A stretch of DNA of 64,000 bases. Origin: Diplonema papillatum. Lineage: Eukaryota > Euglenozoa > Diplonemea > Diplonemida > Diplonemidae. Below are positions 9,797 through 22,085 of this stretch, one piece after another; position 1 is the first letter of the stretch, and every line of letters starts with the position of its first letter. The notes below the pieces were generated by a model. It was not told the origin of the DNA. It made no database searches and saw only the letters and a program-made list of their open reading frames with translations. A program made the translations under genes and the position numbers. The stretch is from NCBI GenBank assembly GCA_030068145.1, contig JAPJBO010000179.1:1-64000 (forward strand), written 5' to 3'.

Positions 9797-10268
9797 CAAT
9801 TCTGCATGGAACGAGGAAACGACTTCCAAACAGATTGGCAACCGAGGATTCGAACATGGTCATGAAGGAAATCGAAAATCCCGAGCAATCGGAAAGGCAA
9901 AACAACTGCACCCCTCAGCTCAACTGCGGTTGATCGAGGGTAGGGGTGCATCTGACAAGGGCATGCGCGACACAGCGGTGTCTAAAGGTGAGGTGAGAGG
10001 CTTCGACTCACCCTGCCAAGGGACAATGCCCCGCAACAAGAGCTCCTGCTGAATGGAGGATTCCAACCGCAGTATAACAAGGTCACACACACCCACACAC
10101 ACACATACTCATACTCATACTCATACACCACACACCAACTAGAAGAAGGGGCGTGAAGAAGCGGACAGAGGAGAGAAAGCGCGCGCCCGTCAACAAGCAG
10201 CGGAGTCGGAAGACCCACACAACCTTTGCCCCACCCCCCCCCAAGAACTAGAAAAAAAGCGAGGCAAC

Positions 10269-10721
10269 ATGGCGGAGAAGATGTACAGCATCTCCGTGTT
10301 CAAAACGAGGGGTTCCGGCGAGGAGCCGATCGTGCTCGCGTCGGCCATGAACGTGAGCAGCTTTTCGATCCTGCAGCGGTCCGGCGCGAAGGAGTTCATC
10401 ACGTTCATCAGCCGAACAGTCGCGGGCCGGACGCAGCCCAACACTCGGCAGCAGGTCGTCGAGCAGGAATACCGGGCGTACACCCACGCCCGAAGCGACG
10501 GCCTTGCCTGCGTGGTCTGCACCAACGAGCCGTACCCGGAGCGCGTTGCCTTCGCGCTCTGCAACCAAACGATGATGAGTGATGACCTTGAGCCTGATGA
10601 GTTCAACAGCATGTTTGATGGTTTACCCAGGCACAGCTTTGTCATGATTGACAACCAGCCTATTGTTCCTGAACTGAAATATCGGCGGAATTTTGATGAG
10701 ATTGTATTTCCAGGAAGGTAA
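10269..10721 (+). pseudogene. YKT6-ATPase chimeric ORF at unit 1/2 junction
   Basis: A 150-codon ORF. The first 101 codons are identical to the start of YKT6 (longin domain), and the last 46 are the C-terminus of the packaging ATPase, joined in frame across the filler TGAGTGA (10576-10582). It is a by-product of tandem duplication. It keeps the YKT6 5' region so it may be transcribed, but it lacks the SNARE motif and the prenylation tail, and lacks the ATPase nucleotide-binding motifs. Confidence 0.85.
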
Positions 10722-12488
10722 GAGAAAGGACATGTCTGAGAAAACAACGAAAGAAGCTACTGCTAGCCCTTCAGTTACGACAAGAGACGTCAATTCAAGT
10801 GGAAGTGTTGGGAGCAAGATAGTGAAGGTGATGTGCTGTAGAAGCAAGTGTGTTGGGAATCCACGCGTCAGTGTGCGAAGGTAATGTGTTGCTGTGAAGG
10901 TTCATGTTGCCGTGACAGCAACCGAGTTGTTTCGACCTGGGATGTCGTTAAACTCATCCACATCCTTTTCTGAGGGCGAAAGAAAACGTTGTCGAGTGTC
11001 TCAATACATTCCGTCACTCACACTTGCCACTAAACAAGACAAAAAAAAAACAAAAAACACCAACCTTTGCTTGGACATTGCCTTGCCATACATTCCACAA
11101 ACAGAATACACTCACAACAGACACACACATAAAGGCAAAACAAAAACGTTCAATATGTCCAAGATTCGTTGCCTGGCCCGCTTTCGTCCCTTGTCTCCCT
11201 CTTCCTCGCAAACACCGCAAAAGAAGGCCAAAACGTATGCGGAGAATACTGAGGCTCCAGAGCCCCTCTTTAACGATGCACCACTGTCACAAGTACTGAC
11301 GGAGGAATACACGAAGAAGTTTGACGACACCGCAACACTTGGTACGCTCCGCGAAGAGTACGGTGACGATGCAGAGAAGTGGCGCAAAGCAATGGCAGAG
11401 AAGAACATCCCCGCTGAAGTTGCAAAGCAGGCAGAGAAGCATGTGCTGTGGCCTGCTGTCGTGGACAACTTTTTCCTGTGGAAGGGAGTGAAATTTGGCG
11501 CTCATATACTCACAAGGCAAGATCTTGAAGAGCTGGACAGACACAATGAGAACAAGGACAACCAGAGATGCAACCGCATCAAGCGTCTGCTGCAAGGAGA
11601 CGTGATTCACATACAGAGTGCCATTGAAACCAACCCAGGACCCCATCTGCTTGCAGTGCTCGATGCTTTCACGACGAAGCACCCTAAGTGGCTCGAAGAA
11701 GGGAGTTACATTCTATACCGCGACTACTCGACACTAACCAAGTCAGAAGAGATCGGTAAAGATGACCTCGCAATATCTCGTGTCCAGCATAGCGGGTTGT
11801 GCTACATGCACGCAGGGGCAGTCATGCAGCATGTCGTGGTTGCACTGAACTCTGGAGGGACACACCATGATATGTTAAATGTGGCGAAGTACATTGTGCA
11901 GTTCTACGATGCAGACTCTGTGTATGACCATATTGTGAAGCACCGTGGTGGCAACAGTATTGGCTTCATGCGTGACATCATGGGGTTGGAGGGCAAGGAT
12001 GTGGTGACCACTGGACTTGGCAAGGATGAAGAAGAGGTGGAGTTCATGAGCGGTAAGCTGCGGGAGAGACTCAGAAAATACGGCATTGGGCTGGTGTCAA
12101 CATTCGCAGTCGAGCCAGCTTTCCAGCAAGCAGACGGGACGAGTTACGATGGAGCTCTGACAGGAAAGTCTCTGGGGCAACATGCCATGGCAGTTGTTGG
12201 ACACCGTAAAGAAGGCAACAAGCACTACTTCCTGCTACAAAACTGGTGGATCGAGAAGCAGTTCGTGGAGGTGTCGCAGGACTACCTCGCTTCTTCTGGT
12301 GCGTCTGTTTCGTTTGTGACAAAGGCTGTGTCAGAGATTCCTACCGATTATCCCACCGTATCAGGAGCATACTCGCTGGAGACGGAGGACCTTGGTGACC
12401 ATTTTGAACTGGAGATGCGCTCGCTATAAAGCGCAATTTATCACTCGACGTCTCAGTAGTACGAGCAGCCAAAGCAGTCTCTTAGAAC
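10583..12488 (+). repeat. Tandem amplification unit 2, left part
   Basis: Follows the 7-base filler and matches unit 1 from the ATPase 3' end through the protease to 5943 (TTAGAACCG). It then breaks at 12488/12489 into an antisense retroelement. The unit resumes at 23361 from an earlier coordinate (equivalent to about 4470), so the protease gene is present on both sides of the interruption. Confidence 0.85.
11155..12429 (+). CDS. Papain-like cysteine protease with internal 2A-like motif, copy 2 (intact, 424 aa)
   Basis: The catalytic set is in papain order and spacing: Gln211, Cys216 (SGLCYMHAGA), His343 (GQHAMAVVGH) and Asn363 (LLQNWW). Cys-His distance is 127 and His-Asn 20, close to papain (134 and 16). 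Residues 1-50 are disordered and basic (TPQKKAK). Residues 156-163, AIETNPGP, match the 2A ribosome-skipping core, with Ala where Asp is usual. Separation after Gly162 would release the protease half. The ATG at 11155 is in a shared CAATATGTCC context; the frame is open further upstream but without a better start. Copy-specific blocks are KFGAHILTR, DADSVYD, and KDEEEVEFMSGKLRERL in place of the MGKAIPANAE version. Lying next to the ATPase, it may serve as the element's maturation protease; that is inference. Confidence 0.8.
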   Translation: MSKIRCLARFRPLSPSSSQTPQKKAKTYAENTEAPEPLFNDAPLSQVLTEEYTKKFDDTATLGTLREEYGDDAEKWRKAMAEKNIPAEVAKQAEKHVLWPAVVDNFFLWKGVKFGAHILTRQDLEELDRHNENKDNQRCNRIKRLLQGDVIHIQSAIETNPGPHLLAVLDAFTTKHPKWLEEGSYILYRDYSTLTKSEEIGKDDLAISRVQHSGLCYMHAGAVMQHVVVALNSGGTHHDMLNVAKYIVQFYDADSVYDHIVKHRGGNSIGFMRDIMGLEGKDVVTTGLGKDEEEVEFMSGKLRERLRKYGIGLVSTFAVEPAFQQADGTSYDGALTGKSLGQHAMAVVGHRKEGNKHYFLLQNWWIEKQFVEVSQDYLASSGASVSFVTKAVSEIPTDYPTVSGAYSLETEDLGDHFELEMRSL

Positions 12489-14486
12489 CGCTGTCCGCAT
12501 GTCGAGAGTTACGAACAGTGGACAGTGGGTCGGTATCTCGTATTGTTGCGGGTCTGCAGTTCGAACCTCGACGAGTGCCTGCGATGCACCTGCGTTCAGG
12601 AAACACATGTCTATCCTCGTGCCTGCCGCTCCTGCCCAGCAGGTTGGCGGCGGCTCTTGTGCCGCATTCGTTGCAGCCGCTGCCGCCGCGTCCGTCCACC
12701 CACGTCGGCAGGCACTCATTAGGGAGAGACTTTCTTCTATCGTTGTGTTGAAGTCCCCCACGATGGCTACCGGCACCTGCCCGAGCCCCGCCGCCATTTC
12801 AAATACGTCAGACAGGAACCGTTCCCGCTCCCTGACAACACCTGACTCCTTTCCTACTTGTGCGTACACCGAAATTACGTGCAATACCGAGCGGGCATTC
12901 CCCGTTGCTACCACGGCGTGGGCCACCCGAGTGCTTTCCGCTAATCTTGTCTCCAGCGCTGTCTTTGGGTGCGCCTTCGACGCTACCATGCTGCTGCGTG
13001 TTATGACGGCTGTGCCGCCTGGCGCGCGCTGCCCTATCCCGTTCGCGCCGACGACTATCGGGACGTCTTCCCCCCAGAAGCATTGCTTGCCGTATGCTCC
13101 TAGGTACATTTCACACGTTCTTTTACCCTCCGGGCCCACCCGCGTCTCTTGACAGGCTACTATGTCCGCCGGTAGCGCTGCCACCGCGCGACACCTTGAG
13201 TTCAGGGAACCCAGATTCACCGTGGCGAGGACAATCGTGCTCGCTTTGCGCGGTTTGTCCACCCCGGCTGCTGGTCGAGGCATGACAGCGAGTGTCAGCT
13301 CCTCCACACTTGCTTGGGTTGTCTCGGGGGCTAAGGAAGCCAGAAACCTCAAAGCTAGGTAGGGAAGTCTGAGCGCGTCATAATGTTGTGTGCGGTGGGT
13401 CAGCACGATTACCCGTGATGGGTTCTCCGCCCTCCCCTCTCGCCGTAGTTGCGTTAGGTCCCTTGTTGAGAGGACCCATATACTTGCCTTCAGTACCTCC
13501 GCGGCTGCCTGTAGCGTGGTGTGATCCCCGTGCGCGCCGTTCTGCGCGATGTTGTATAGGTATTCGGAGCGCGTCTGGCCTTCGAGGGGGAGAGCTGCAG
13601 GTGGCAGACTTCGGAGCTGCCACGTTACTTTCTGTCGCAACGACGCCGCCGCGAGACTCAACTTGCTTCCTCTTACAAGCGCTGCAAACTGGCAATTTCC
13701 GTCTTCCTCTATCAGCACACGCTTCGCCGCCAGTAAGCCTGCCACCTCATCTAACTGTCCATTTCCGCCTTCCGCCGTCCTTTGCTGCCGACATTGCGCG
13801 TCAACGGATACCGCTCGCGGCCGAGCTTGTGGATTCACTGGCCTGTTACCTTTCGGCTGTTCCTCCGCTCGTCCGGGGCTCTGTGTTTCGTGTTGCTGCC
13901 GTTGCGGCCCGGCGGTCGGGCTCTTACGGCGCCGGCTTGGTCGCGGTGGGTCCGGTTGCGCTGCACCAACTTGTCGGGGCGCAACTAGTAGTAGCCGTGC
14001 GATCGGTATCGCATTGGCTTCTGCTTGTTCCAATACATATTCGCTTTGTACCGGGAGTTGGAGCCAGTCGTAGTGCAGTGGCATGTATGTCACCACTATT
14101 GTTCGGCCCGCCCCGTCTGACCTCCACCGCTTTACTGTGTCACGGTGGCTTGCGTTCACTACCCAAATGTTGCAATGCAGGACTTGCGCCGCCGCGTGCA
14201 GGGTCAGCTCGTCCCCGAAGGTGCGGTTGGTTCCCATCCTCCTCAAATATTGCGCCATTTCCTCACCTCCGAGGTGGTCCCAGTATCTCGCTGTATTCGC
14301 TTCTATGTTGCGAACCACCCTTTCCCGCAGAGCGCGTGCGTTTATCCCGCCGTAGCTTTCCGCAATCGCCGTAAATTGGCAATTACCGTCCCCCGAGACC
14401 CGGGTTAGTCTCGCACCCATGTCTCGTGCCATCCGCTCGATCCATCTGAGATCACCTTCCTTCTCCACATCCCCGCCTCCGACCAT
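12489..14486 (-). pseudogene. Non-LTR retrotransposon ORF2, N-terminal part: two OTU domains and EEP endonuclease, RT missing
   Basis: Starts at ATG 14486, 12 bases after the ORF1 stop. OTU domain 1 has GDGNCQF (Asp33, Cys36) and a His in LHYDW near 140. OTU domain 2 has EDGNCQF near 265 and QHYDAL near 370. OTU domains are deubiquitinase-type cysteine proteases. From about 420 an APE-type endonuclease follows: NLGSLN, CQETRV, SVYAQ, VGDFNTT, TRIDMCF and PTHCPLF. The frame then leaves the element at 12488 and ends within unrelated unit sequence at 12453. No reverse transcriptase remains. Loss of the 3' part is the reverse of normal 5' truncation during target-primed insertion, so a later deletion or rearrangement is likely. 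Confidence 0.8.
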
Positions 14487-14498
14487 TTCTGCCCACCT

Positions 14499-16358
14499 TC
14501 ACTTGGCAGCCGACGACATGAAACCGACCAGCGTCGATTGTCTGTCCGGCTTCTTTGCCGAGGTGGAGGCGGCGCTGTGCATCTTTGCCGGGGGTTTCGT
14601 CTCACTTCGCTCTCGTGACGCCGACTCGGTGCCGGACCTCGCCCTTTTCTTGGTGCCTGTCTTCCGGCCCTCCTGCTTGGCATCTGCGGGTTTCTTCTTC
14701 TTCTTGTCCTCATCGTTGTCCATGCTTGGCTCGCGTCGCGGCGATGGCGACTTTCGTACCCCCACCTGCTTGGCCTGCACTTCCTCCAGCTGTCTCGACA
14801 ACGCTTCAATCCGCTGCAGGGCCTCGCTGAGCTGCGCACGTAGCTGTGCCATCTCTGTCGCGTCATGGTTTTGCTCGGGGGCGGCTGGGTGTGCCGTCCA
14901 GGCTGCTGGACTCCCGCCGCCACCGCCTTTCCCACCTTTGCCCCCCTTCTCGGTACCGTTTTCCTTTCGTTCTTTGCCACCTTTACTGCCGCTTGGTCGA
15001 CTCTCCTCTGCGGATGGCTGTCCTGTCGATTCTCGCCAGAGTGCTCGCCCTCGCTTTTTCCCGTAACACGCCAGGAACTCGGCCCATGTGTACCTTTCCC
15101 GCTCCCTAGCTGAGCCCGCCTCTGCGGGATCCTGCCTCTTCTCCTGGGCGGGTGTCTGTACCCACCTCTGCTCTGCCTCGGCAATCGGTCGGGCTGTGGA
15201 CACGTCGATGCGCAGATCCGAATCCGTGATACTGAAGACCCACGCCGGCGGATCTGGGCCCCTGACGACAGCGAGCGCCTTGCCTCTCTTTGGGATGACC
15301 TTGATCATGGTCACCCCTTCCCATCCCGCCTTCCTCAGAAACCCTTCGACTTGGGCGGCCGTCGTCTGCTTCGGGAAACCGAACACATCCCACGTTTTCC
15401 CACTTACCCTCGGTGCTGACCTCTCTCCCACTGCGGATCGCACCTCTTCTTCAGCTCCTGCCGTCACCCGGAGCCCGAGTCCCCGTCTGTTGACGGCCAG
15501 TCTCTGCACCTGCGTGGGCAGACTGTTCGCCAGGTCCTTCGCCTCTGCCAGCGTTGTGCCCGCTGTCAGCCAGACCACGGTTCCTGCGTCCAGTTTCGGG
15601 ACGACGAAAACTCCGCGGTGGCCCGATGCGGCTTCCAGCTTTTTCGCCTGTTCCTGTGGGACGCGCATCAGCGCGCCGAGAGAGCGCGCCGGGTCCTCGG
15701 CCCTGCCTCGCGTCTCCACTCCCGTGATCAGGACGTCGCCTTCGCTAACGCCCAGCTCCGAGGCAAACTGCCCGAGGTAGGCCCTCAGGTTCGTTGTTGC
15801 CTCCCCCCACTCGCTTGCCGTCGTGTGCTGGCGAGGGACGCATATCGACAGCCTCTGAAGGCCGCCGAAATGTGTTGATGTTTGACGGCTGCCGATGTGA
15901 GATGATGATTGAACTTGATCGCCGCCTGGCATTGCCACGCGCTTCCACGTCAGCTTGGAACCGACTTCCTTCTCTCCCATTTGGAATACCGTGCCGGTCG
16001 TCGTCTCGATGCGTGTTCCGCGCCTGACGACGATAGGGCAGGTCTGTCCTGCGTGGCCCGCCAGTTCCTGCACCGCGCCCAGCACGACTACCGCACGCGC
16101 TGCGTGTTTCTTGCCGTCGCCGATCGCCTTCTTGGCCTCCGAGCGGCTTGCGATGGCCACTCCGGCTGCGTCACCGTCCCGCAGCTCCTGCACGTTGACG
16201 ACTGGGACATCCCAGTCTTCGCCCCGCAGCTCTGCAGCCTGCCGGCTCCTTTTCGCTGGCACCCACTGCCATGGGGCCTCCGTCCCGGTCTGCGTTGGCC
16301 GCACTGCCTCGTTGGAGGTGTTGCGTTGCCCAGGACCACCACTTGGAGGTGCAGACAT
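14499..16358 (-). CDS. Non-LTR retrotransposon ORF1 protein, 619 aa (OTU element)
   Basis: Starts at ATG 16358, directly upstream of and co-oriented with the OTU/EEP ORF2. A central segment (KTWDVFGFPKQTT...VEGFLRKAGW, about 330-380) has the look of an RRM-like RNA-binding fold. It is followed by a Gly/Lys-rich linker, a short coiled coil (LRAQLSEALQRIEALSRQLE), and a Lys/Arg-rich tail. The extreme C-terminus RQSTLVGFM resembles a PCNA-interacting PIP box. It presumably coats element RNA; the ORF1 role is inferred from position and composition. Confidence 0.65.
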   Translation of the reverse strand: MSAPPSGGPGQRNTSNEAVRPTQTGTEAPWQWVPAKRSRQAAELRGEDWDVPVVNVQELRDGDAAGVAIASRSEAKKAIGDGKKHAARAVVVLGAVQELAGHAGQTCPIVVRRGTRIETTTGTVFQMGEKEVGSKLTWKRVAMPGGDQVQSSSHIGSRQTSTHFGGLQRLSICVPRQHTTASEWGEATTNLRAYLGQFASELGVSEGDVLITGVETRGRAEDPARSLGALMRVPQEQAKKLEAASGHRGVFVVPKLDAGTVVWLTAGTTLAEAKDLANSLPTQVQRLAVNRRGLGLRVTAGAEEEVRSAVGERSAPRVSGKTWDVFGFPKQTTAAQVEGFLRKAGWEGVTMIKVIPKRGKALAVVRGPDPPAWVFSITDSDLRIDVSTARPIAEAEQRWVQTPAQEKRQDPAEAGSARERERYTWAEFLACYGKKRGRALWRESTGQPSAEESRPSGSKGGKERKENGTEKGGKGGKGGGGGSPAAWTAHPAAPEQNHDATEMAQLRAQLSEALQRIEALSRQLEEVQAKQVGVRKSPSPRREPSMDNDEDKKKKKPADAKQEGRKTGTKKRARSGTESASRERSETKPPAKMHSAASTSAKKPDRQSTLVGFMSSAAK

Positions 16359-16397
16359 TTTGATGGATTAGTTCGTGTGATACTTTTTCTCCCAGTC

Positions 16398-18100
<1,703 letters not shown>

Positions 18101-18187
18101 ATACTCGAGGGGCTCCGCCTTGTGCTTACTTCGAAGGAGGCTAGAGGCGGAGAAACAATACAACTGCACAAGTGGGTCTTTTTTGTC
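18101..18187 (+). repeat. X-Y dispersed element copy 1, left half
   Basis: Begins ATACTCGAGG and ends GTGGGTCTTTTTT. The same X segment is at 39276-39356 and 54191-54271. Its right half (Y) lies at 21461-21600. The two halves are separated by a 5'-truncated non-LTR insertion flanked by a duplication of about TCTTTTTTGT, so X and Y were contiguous before the insertion, as they are at 54191. Confidence 0.75.
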
Positions 18188-18189
18188 AC

Positions 18190-21100
18190 CTCTGAAGAGA
18201 GCCAGGTGTCTTCTCGGACGCATGCGGGAATACTCGGCCGCACGAGCCAAATGGGAGGATATGTCCAGCGCCCCGTGCCCGTTGTCGCTCCTGCTCAAAG
18301 GGCAGTGGGACAAAATACGGTCGTTTCAAAGCTTCATCCCCCAGCGTACGGACGGGAAGTGTGCTTTGCCACTGATACCGCCATCGGCGAAGGTCGCGCG
18401 GGGCCTATCACACACTATCTCGGACGTGTGCCAGAGCCTGGCCCAGACTACGTTAAATTCGAGGTACCTGGAAATCGCAAGGTGTCAGCGCGAGCTCCGT
18501 AACCCTCTGGGTAAGGAGTCTTTTGCTTGGGTGAAGAAGGAGGCGCCGCCGACATTCTATTTTACGAACGGTCGCGACGGGCGACTCACGGCGAACTTGG
18601 TGGAAGTTGACGCGACGGTAAGGAGGAAGTGGGACCCCGTGCTACGCATGTATGCCGGGAAAAAGGAACCCGAGTTCGCCCCCTTCCTGCGAGAATATGG
18701 TGACTTTATTGCGCAACACCCGTGCCAACTGGGCCCCATCACGGCCGACCGCCTACGGTCGATAGCGAGGAAGAAAGGTGTGCAATCGTCATGCGGCGTG
18801 GACGGCTGGCGCATGCGAGAAGTTGCGGCCCTGCCGGACACAATCCTGGAAGGGTTTGCTGCAGTACTGAACGAAGTCGAGGAGACGGGCCTATGGCCCG
18901 ACGGGGTTCTAGACGCGCTAGTCACCCTGATTCCCAAGGGAGAAGGAGATGACCCCCTGAAGCTGCGGCCCATCACCGTCTCCAGTGTCGTTTATCGTCT
19001 TTGGGCTAGTGTGCGTCTGCAGGAGGTTCTTGTCTGGCAAGAGCAGTGGATACACGAGTCTCAACATGGCTTCCGGAAAGGCCACTCCTGCGACGACGTC
19101 GTCATGGACATCGCGCTGTCGATAGAGGAATCCCTTATTAACGGAACGCCGCTACATGGGATCGCGCTCGACTTTGCGAAATGTTTTGACCGCGTTCCAC
19201 AAGGTTTGGTACTCGACCTAGTTGAGGCTCTGGGGCTGCATGAGCGTGTGCTGGCGCCGCTGCGCCACGTCTATAAGTACCTCAGACGTCGTTTTAAGTA
19301 CCCGCTGGGAGTGGGCGATGAATTCAAGGTCACGAACGGCATCCTCCAAGGCTGCCCTATCTCCGTGGTCCTGATCAACGCCCTTCTGTCCGTGCTCTCG
19401 AAAGCCCTGGTCAGCCGGGCACGAGTGAGTCCGAAGTCCTTTGCTGATGACTTGTACCTCCTCTCGCGACTCGCGAAGCTGCTCCAGGAAGGAATAGAAG
19501 TCACCGCGATATTCGGGAGTCTGACCGGCCTCGCTCTCAACGAAGGCAAGTGTGCCTCCTTCTCGACGTCGGAAAAAGGCCCCCGTCTCGAGGTTGGAGG
19601 CAAGGCGGTGAAGTCGGTGAAGACCGTTAAGGTTCTGGGCGTTCCCCTGGGCACAGAAGGGCCTGTGGACAACGGTAGGTCTGACGCGACCGTGGAAGCC
19701 GCAGCCAGGCTGGAAGCGTCGCCACTGAAGCCGCGCACCAAGTTCCGCGTCATGCAGACGATCGCGGCATCCGCGCACTACGGCGCGGCCTACTGCGCCA
19801 ACTCGGCCGGTGGCTTTGCGAACAACTCCGTCCTTCGCACGGCTCTCTCCGCCTGCTTGATTCCTCGCTCAAATCGGGCGAAGAGCCCCCTCGCGACACT
19901 TACCCTTGTTGCGAAGGCGCACTTGTGCGATCCGGCATGCGCCTCCGGGTACAGCTCACTCCGCACCGCCGCGAAGCAATACCAGAAGGAGAGGTTTCGG
20001 CTGCGAATGGATGCCCTTCTTGTATCCGGGGCTGACGCCTCCTTAAAGGGCCCCGTCGGGCTGATATCCAATCTCCTTCGAGAGATACGTTTCCTGCCGG
20101 CGAAGCGGCACAGTTTCGAGTTGCTATCGTTCGAAGGTGCGACCGTGCCTTTTTCCGGGAAGGAGACACTGCACTTCGTCCGTGAGGGCCTGCGTCTTCG
20201 AGCGTGGCGCTACCTGACGACACAAAGGCAAGGCTACTCGGGTATCGAGAGGGGGGTGGATGTGCGCCTGCTGAACAGACTGTGGCAGAACCGCGCGACG
20301 GAGGACAGGCTCAGCTTTGCAATCCGCAAATGCATCGCAGGAGCGGTGTACTCTCGCGAGTGGTGCAACAGAAAATGGGGAACGGATGACGGCGTATGCG
20401 AGTTCTGCGACGGTGGGACGCCGGGGACCCTGCTGCACTATTTCTGGGAATGCCCGGGACCGGGGGGCAGGTGGGTCAATCTACGTTGCCGACTCGACGT
20501 CGCAGGAGTGGCGGCACAGAATATGCCCCTATGCCTGAGCACACGGGGGATTCCCCCCATCGGAACCCCGCCGGTACTCGTGGAGAGGGTCCAGAAGCTG
20601 ATCGGGACCATCTCCATCGAGATGGCGCAAGCGCAGCGTAATATCGCGACGACGCGCCCCTGGGAGCTTGCCTCCGCCGCGGCAGGGAGATATGACGTTG
20701 AGCTGGCAAGGGACAGCCGTGAGCTCCTCACGAAGCAGATCGGGACGCGCTTCGCGGCGACGCTAGTCTACTGGCTAAGGAATCTACGTTGGGTCAACAC
20801 CCCCCCTCTCCCTACGACCGGCGTGGAACTCGCTTTGGATTTTGAGGCCTACACGCGATCCAAGCTGCCTGGGGAAACGTTTGCCGAAAAAGGGTTGCAG
20901 ATAGGATATCTAACACGAGCCATCAACGACCTAAGCTTTGCTGACACGGGGGCCTCAGCCTTCCCCGGGAAGTGGCGTCAGGGTGTATGCTCTTTACGCT
21001 GTCTGGGTGCGCCGGCAATGCCGGGATTCACACACCGTCCACGTTTTGCGGCTGGACGGAGGACAGAGGCGATGTTAAACGGCATAGTAGCAGTTTGCTC

Positions 21101-21377
21101 CAAAGACAGCTGGAATGACGCCAAACCCGTGTACCCTCAGGACGTAGCCTTCGCTCAATGGAAGCTGAAGTTTCCCATCAAGGTGTTAGCCGCCGCCGTA
21201 GGCCGCGCAGTCGCGAGGAAGAAGAGGGCCCGCAGCGTTACAAGGCGGCGATCCCCCGCGAGACGAGCTCGCCCGCCGGCCAGAGCGCCCGCTGCAGCAC
21301 CAACTCCGGTGCCGCCACTCACTGTAGCAGAGCCGCAACCTGCAGCGCGCCTCCGGAGCGACTTACGCCCGCCGTAG
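18190..21377 (+). pseudogene. 5'-truncated non-LTR retrotransposon ORF2 (reverse transcriptase), element B
   Basis: About 1,060 codons without a stop, aligning with residue ~398 onward of the complete element at 46265-50644 (shared KRARCLLG start, shared DLRPP end). RT motifs in order are LRPITVSS, QHGFRKGHS, LDFAKCFD (motif A), GILQGCPIS (motif B), FADD (motif C) and VLGVPLG. A CEFC...H...C knuckle follows near 20400-20450. The EEP endonuclease and ORF1 are missing. The 3' end is a (TC)n run instead of poly(A). Truncation, tail and a roughly 10-base target duplication fit normal target-primed insertion. It was apparently coding until recently. Confidence 0.85.
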
Positions 21378-21460
21378 CAGTGCGAAGAGAAGTGAGGAGA
21401 CCGGAAACTCCCCGGAGAGATGGTCCCTGCACTCTAACTCGTCTCTCTCTCTCTCTCTCT

Positions 21461-21600
21461 TTTTTGTTGAACGCTGGCGCCCGGCACTGAACCCAGATTC
21501 ACCTGTGTTCCGTGTGGGCCACAGCACATTTGCCCCCTTTGATCTTTTGCGACTGGCAGCCGCCTCAAGTATTTCCTACAAAGCAGGTGCTTATTTTGTG
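21461..21600 (+). repeat. X-Y dispersed element copy 1, right half
   Basis: Starts TTTTTGTTGAACGCTGG and continues CCCAGATTCACCTGTGTT ... CAAGTATTTCCTACAAAGC, matching 39357-39540 and 55956-56086. Confidence 0.7.
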
Positions 21601-22085
21601 CGTGCCGGTTGATCGTTTTCCCACTTACTAAAAATGTATGCACGTAGGTGCCGAGATCGCTTTCCTCGCGAACGTGAACTCGGTGTCGGTCACAAGAGCC
21701 ATCGGAAGGGCAAGGCACACAGGAAATAACAGCGCGCGCTAAAATAAGACGAATAGACGGTAGTAGGCAACAAAGATACACGCACAAGCACACGTACTGT
21801 CACTACAGCAGATACGATACGCACGCTAACATACTATACCTTAAAGGAACCTTTACGACAATGGTCAGCCGGAGCGCTCGGGGACCTCTTCCATGTGTCA
21901 GAATGAGGAAACAGAAGAGGCATTCCGAACGCAATGCCCCAGACGAAGTCGAAGCAGCAGCGTCCCCATACCCTTCTTACCGTGATGTCCCGCCAGATTT
22001 GCGGTTTGCCGAAAACGCGATTCTTTCGGAAATCTGACGATAAATGGGCTGAGCTATATGCGATCCCAGAAAAGGAAAAAAGGGG
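21601..22085 (+). other. Unassigned region
   Basis: No gene or repeat recognised. A stretch of about 30 bases at 21597-21630 recurs inverted near 38920-38950. Confidence 0.4.

Larger units (their letters stand above)
5882..10268 (+). other. 4.4-kb spacer between protease and YKT6 start, unit 1
   Basis: No convincing protein gene. It contains a dispersed repeat (6408-6636), a 125-bp tandem duplication (6804-7053), a perfect 10-bp-stem hairpin (7156-7180), a CTA-type triplet run near 8908, three degenerate repeats of roughly 75-115 bp with GGTCTATCA motifs (about 9468-9690), an SSU-rRNA 3'-end-like segment (9739-9796) and CA/CATACT microsatellites (10083-10130). The last kilobase presumably holds the YKT6 promoter. 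Confidence 0.6.
4036..10575 (+). repeat. Tandem amplification unit 1 (ATPase 3' end - protease - spacer - YKT6 exon 1 start)
   Basis: Begins in the ATPase gene at TGACCTTGAG and ends inside YKT6 codon 102. At its right edge a 7-base filler TGAGTGA (10576-10582) joins it to the next unit. The same unit recurs at 10583 (interrupted) and 29562. Units differ by small indels, for example a 24-base block near 8735 and a 17-versus-22-base variant near 7830. Confidence 0.9.

Noticed and set aside
9830-9905. Possible tRNA on the minus strand (GTTCGAATCC T-loop-like word)
   Set aside because: The bases around the loop do not pair into a T stem and no acceptor or anticodon arms form.
10083-10130. CRISPR-like array or regulatory repeat
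   Set aside because: Simple CA and CATACT microsatellite without spacers.
12499-14374. Plus-strand ORFs of 217 and 328 codons
   Set aside because: Antisense shadows of the OTU/EEP ORF on high-GC DNA.
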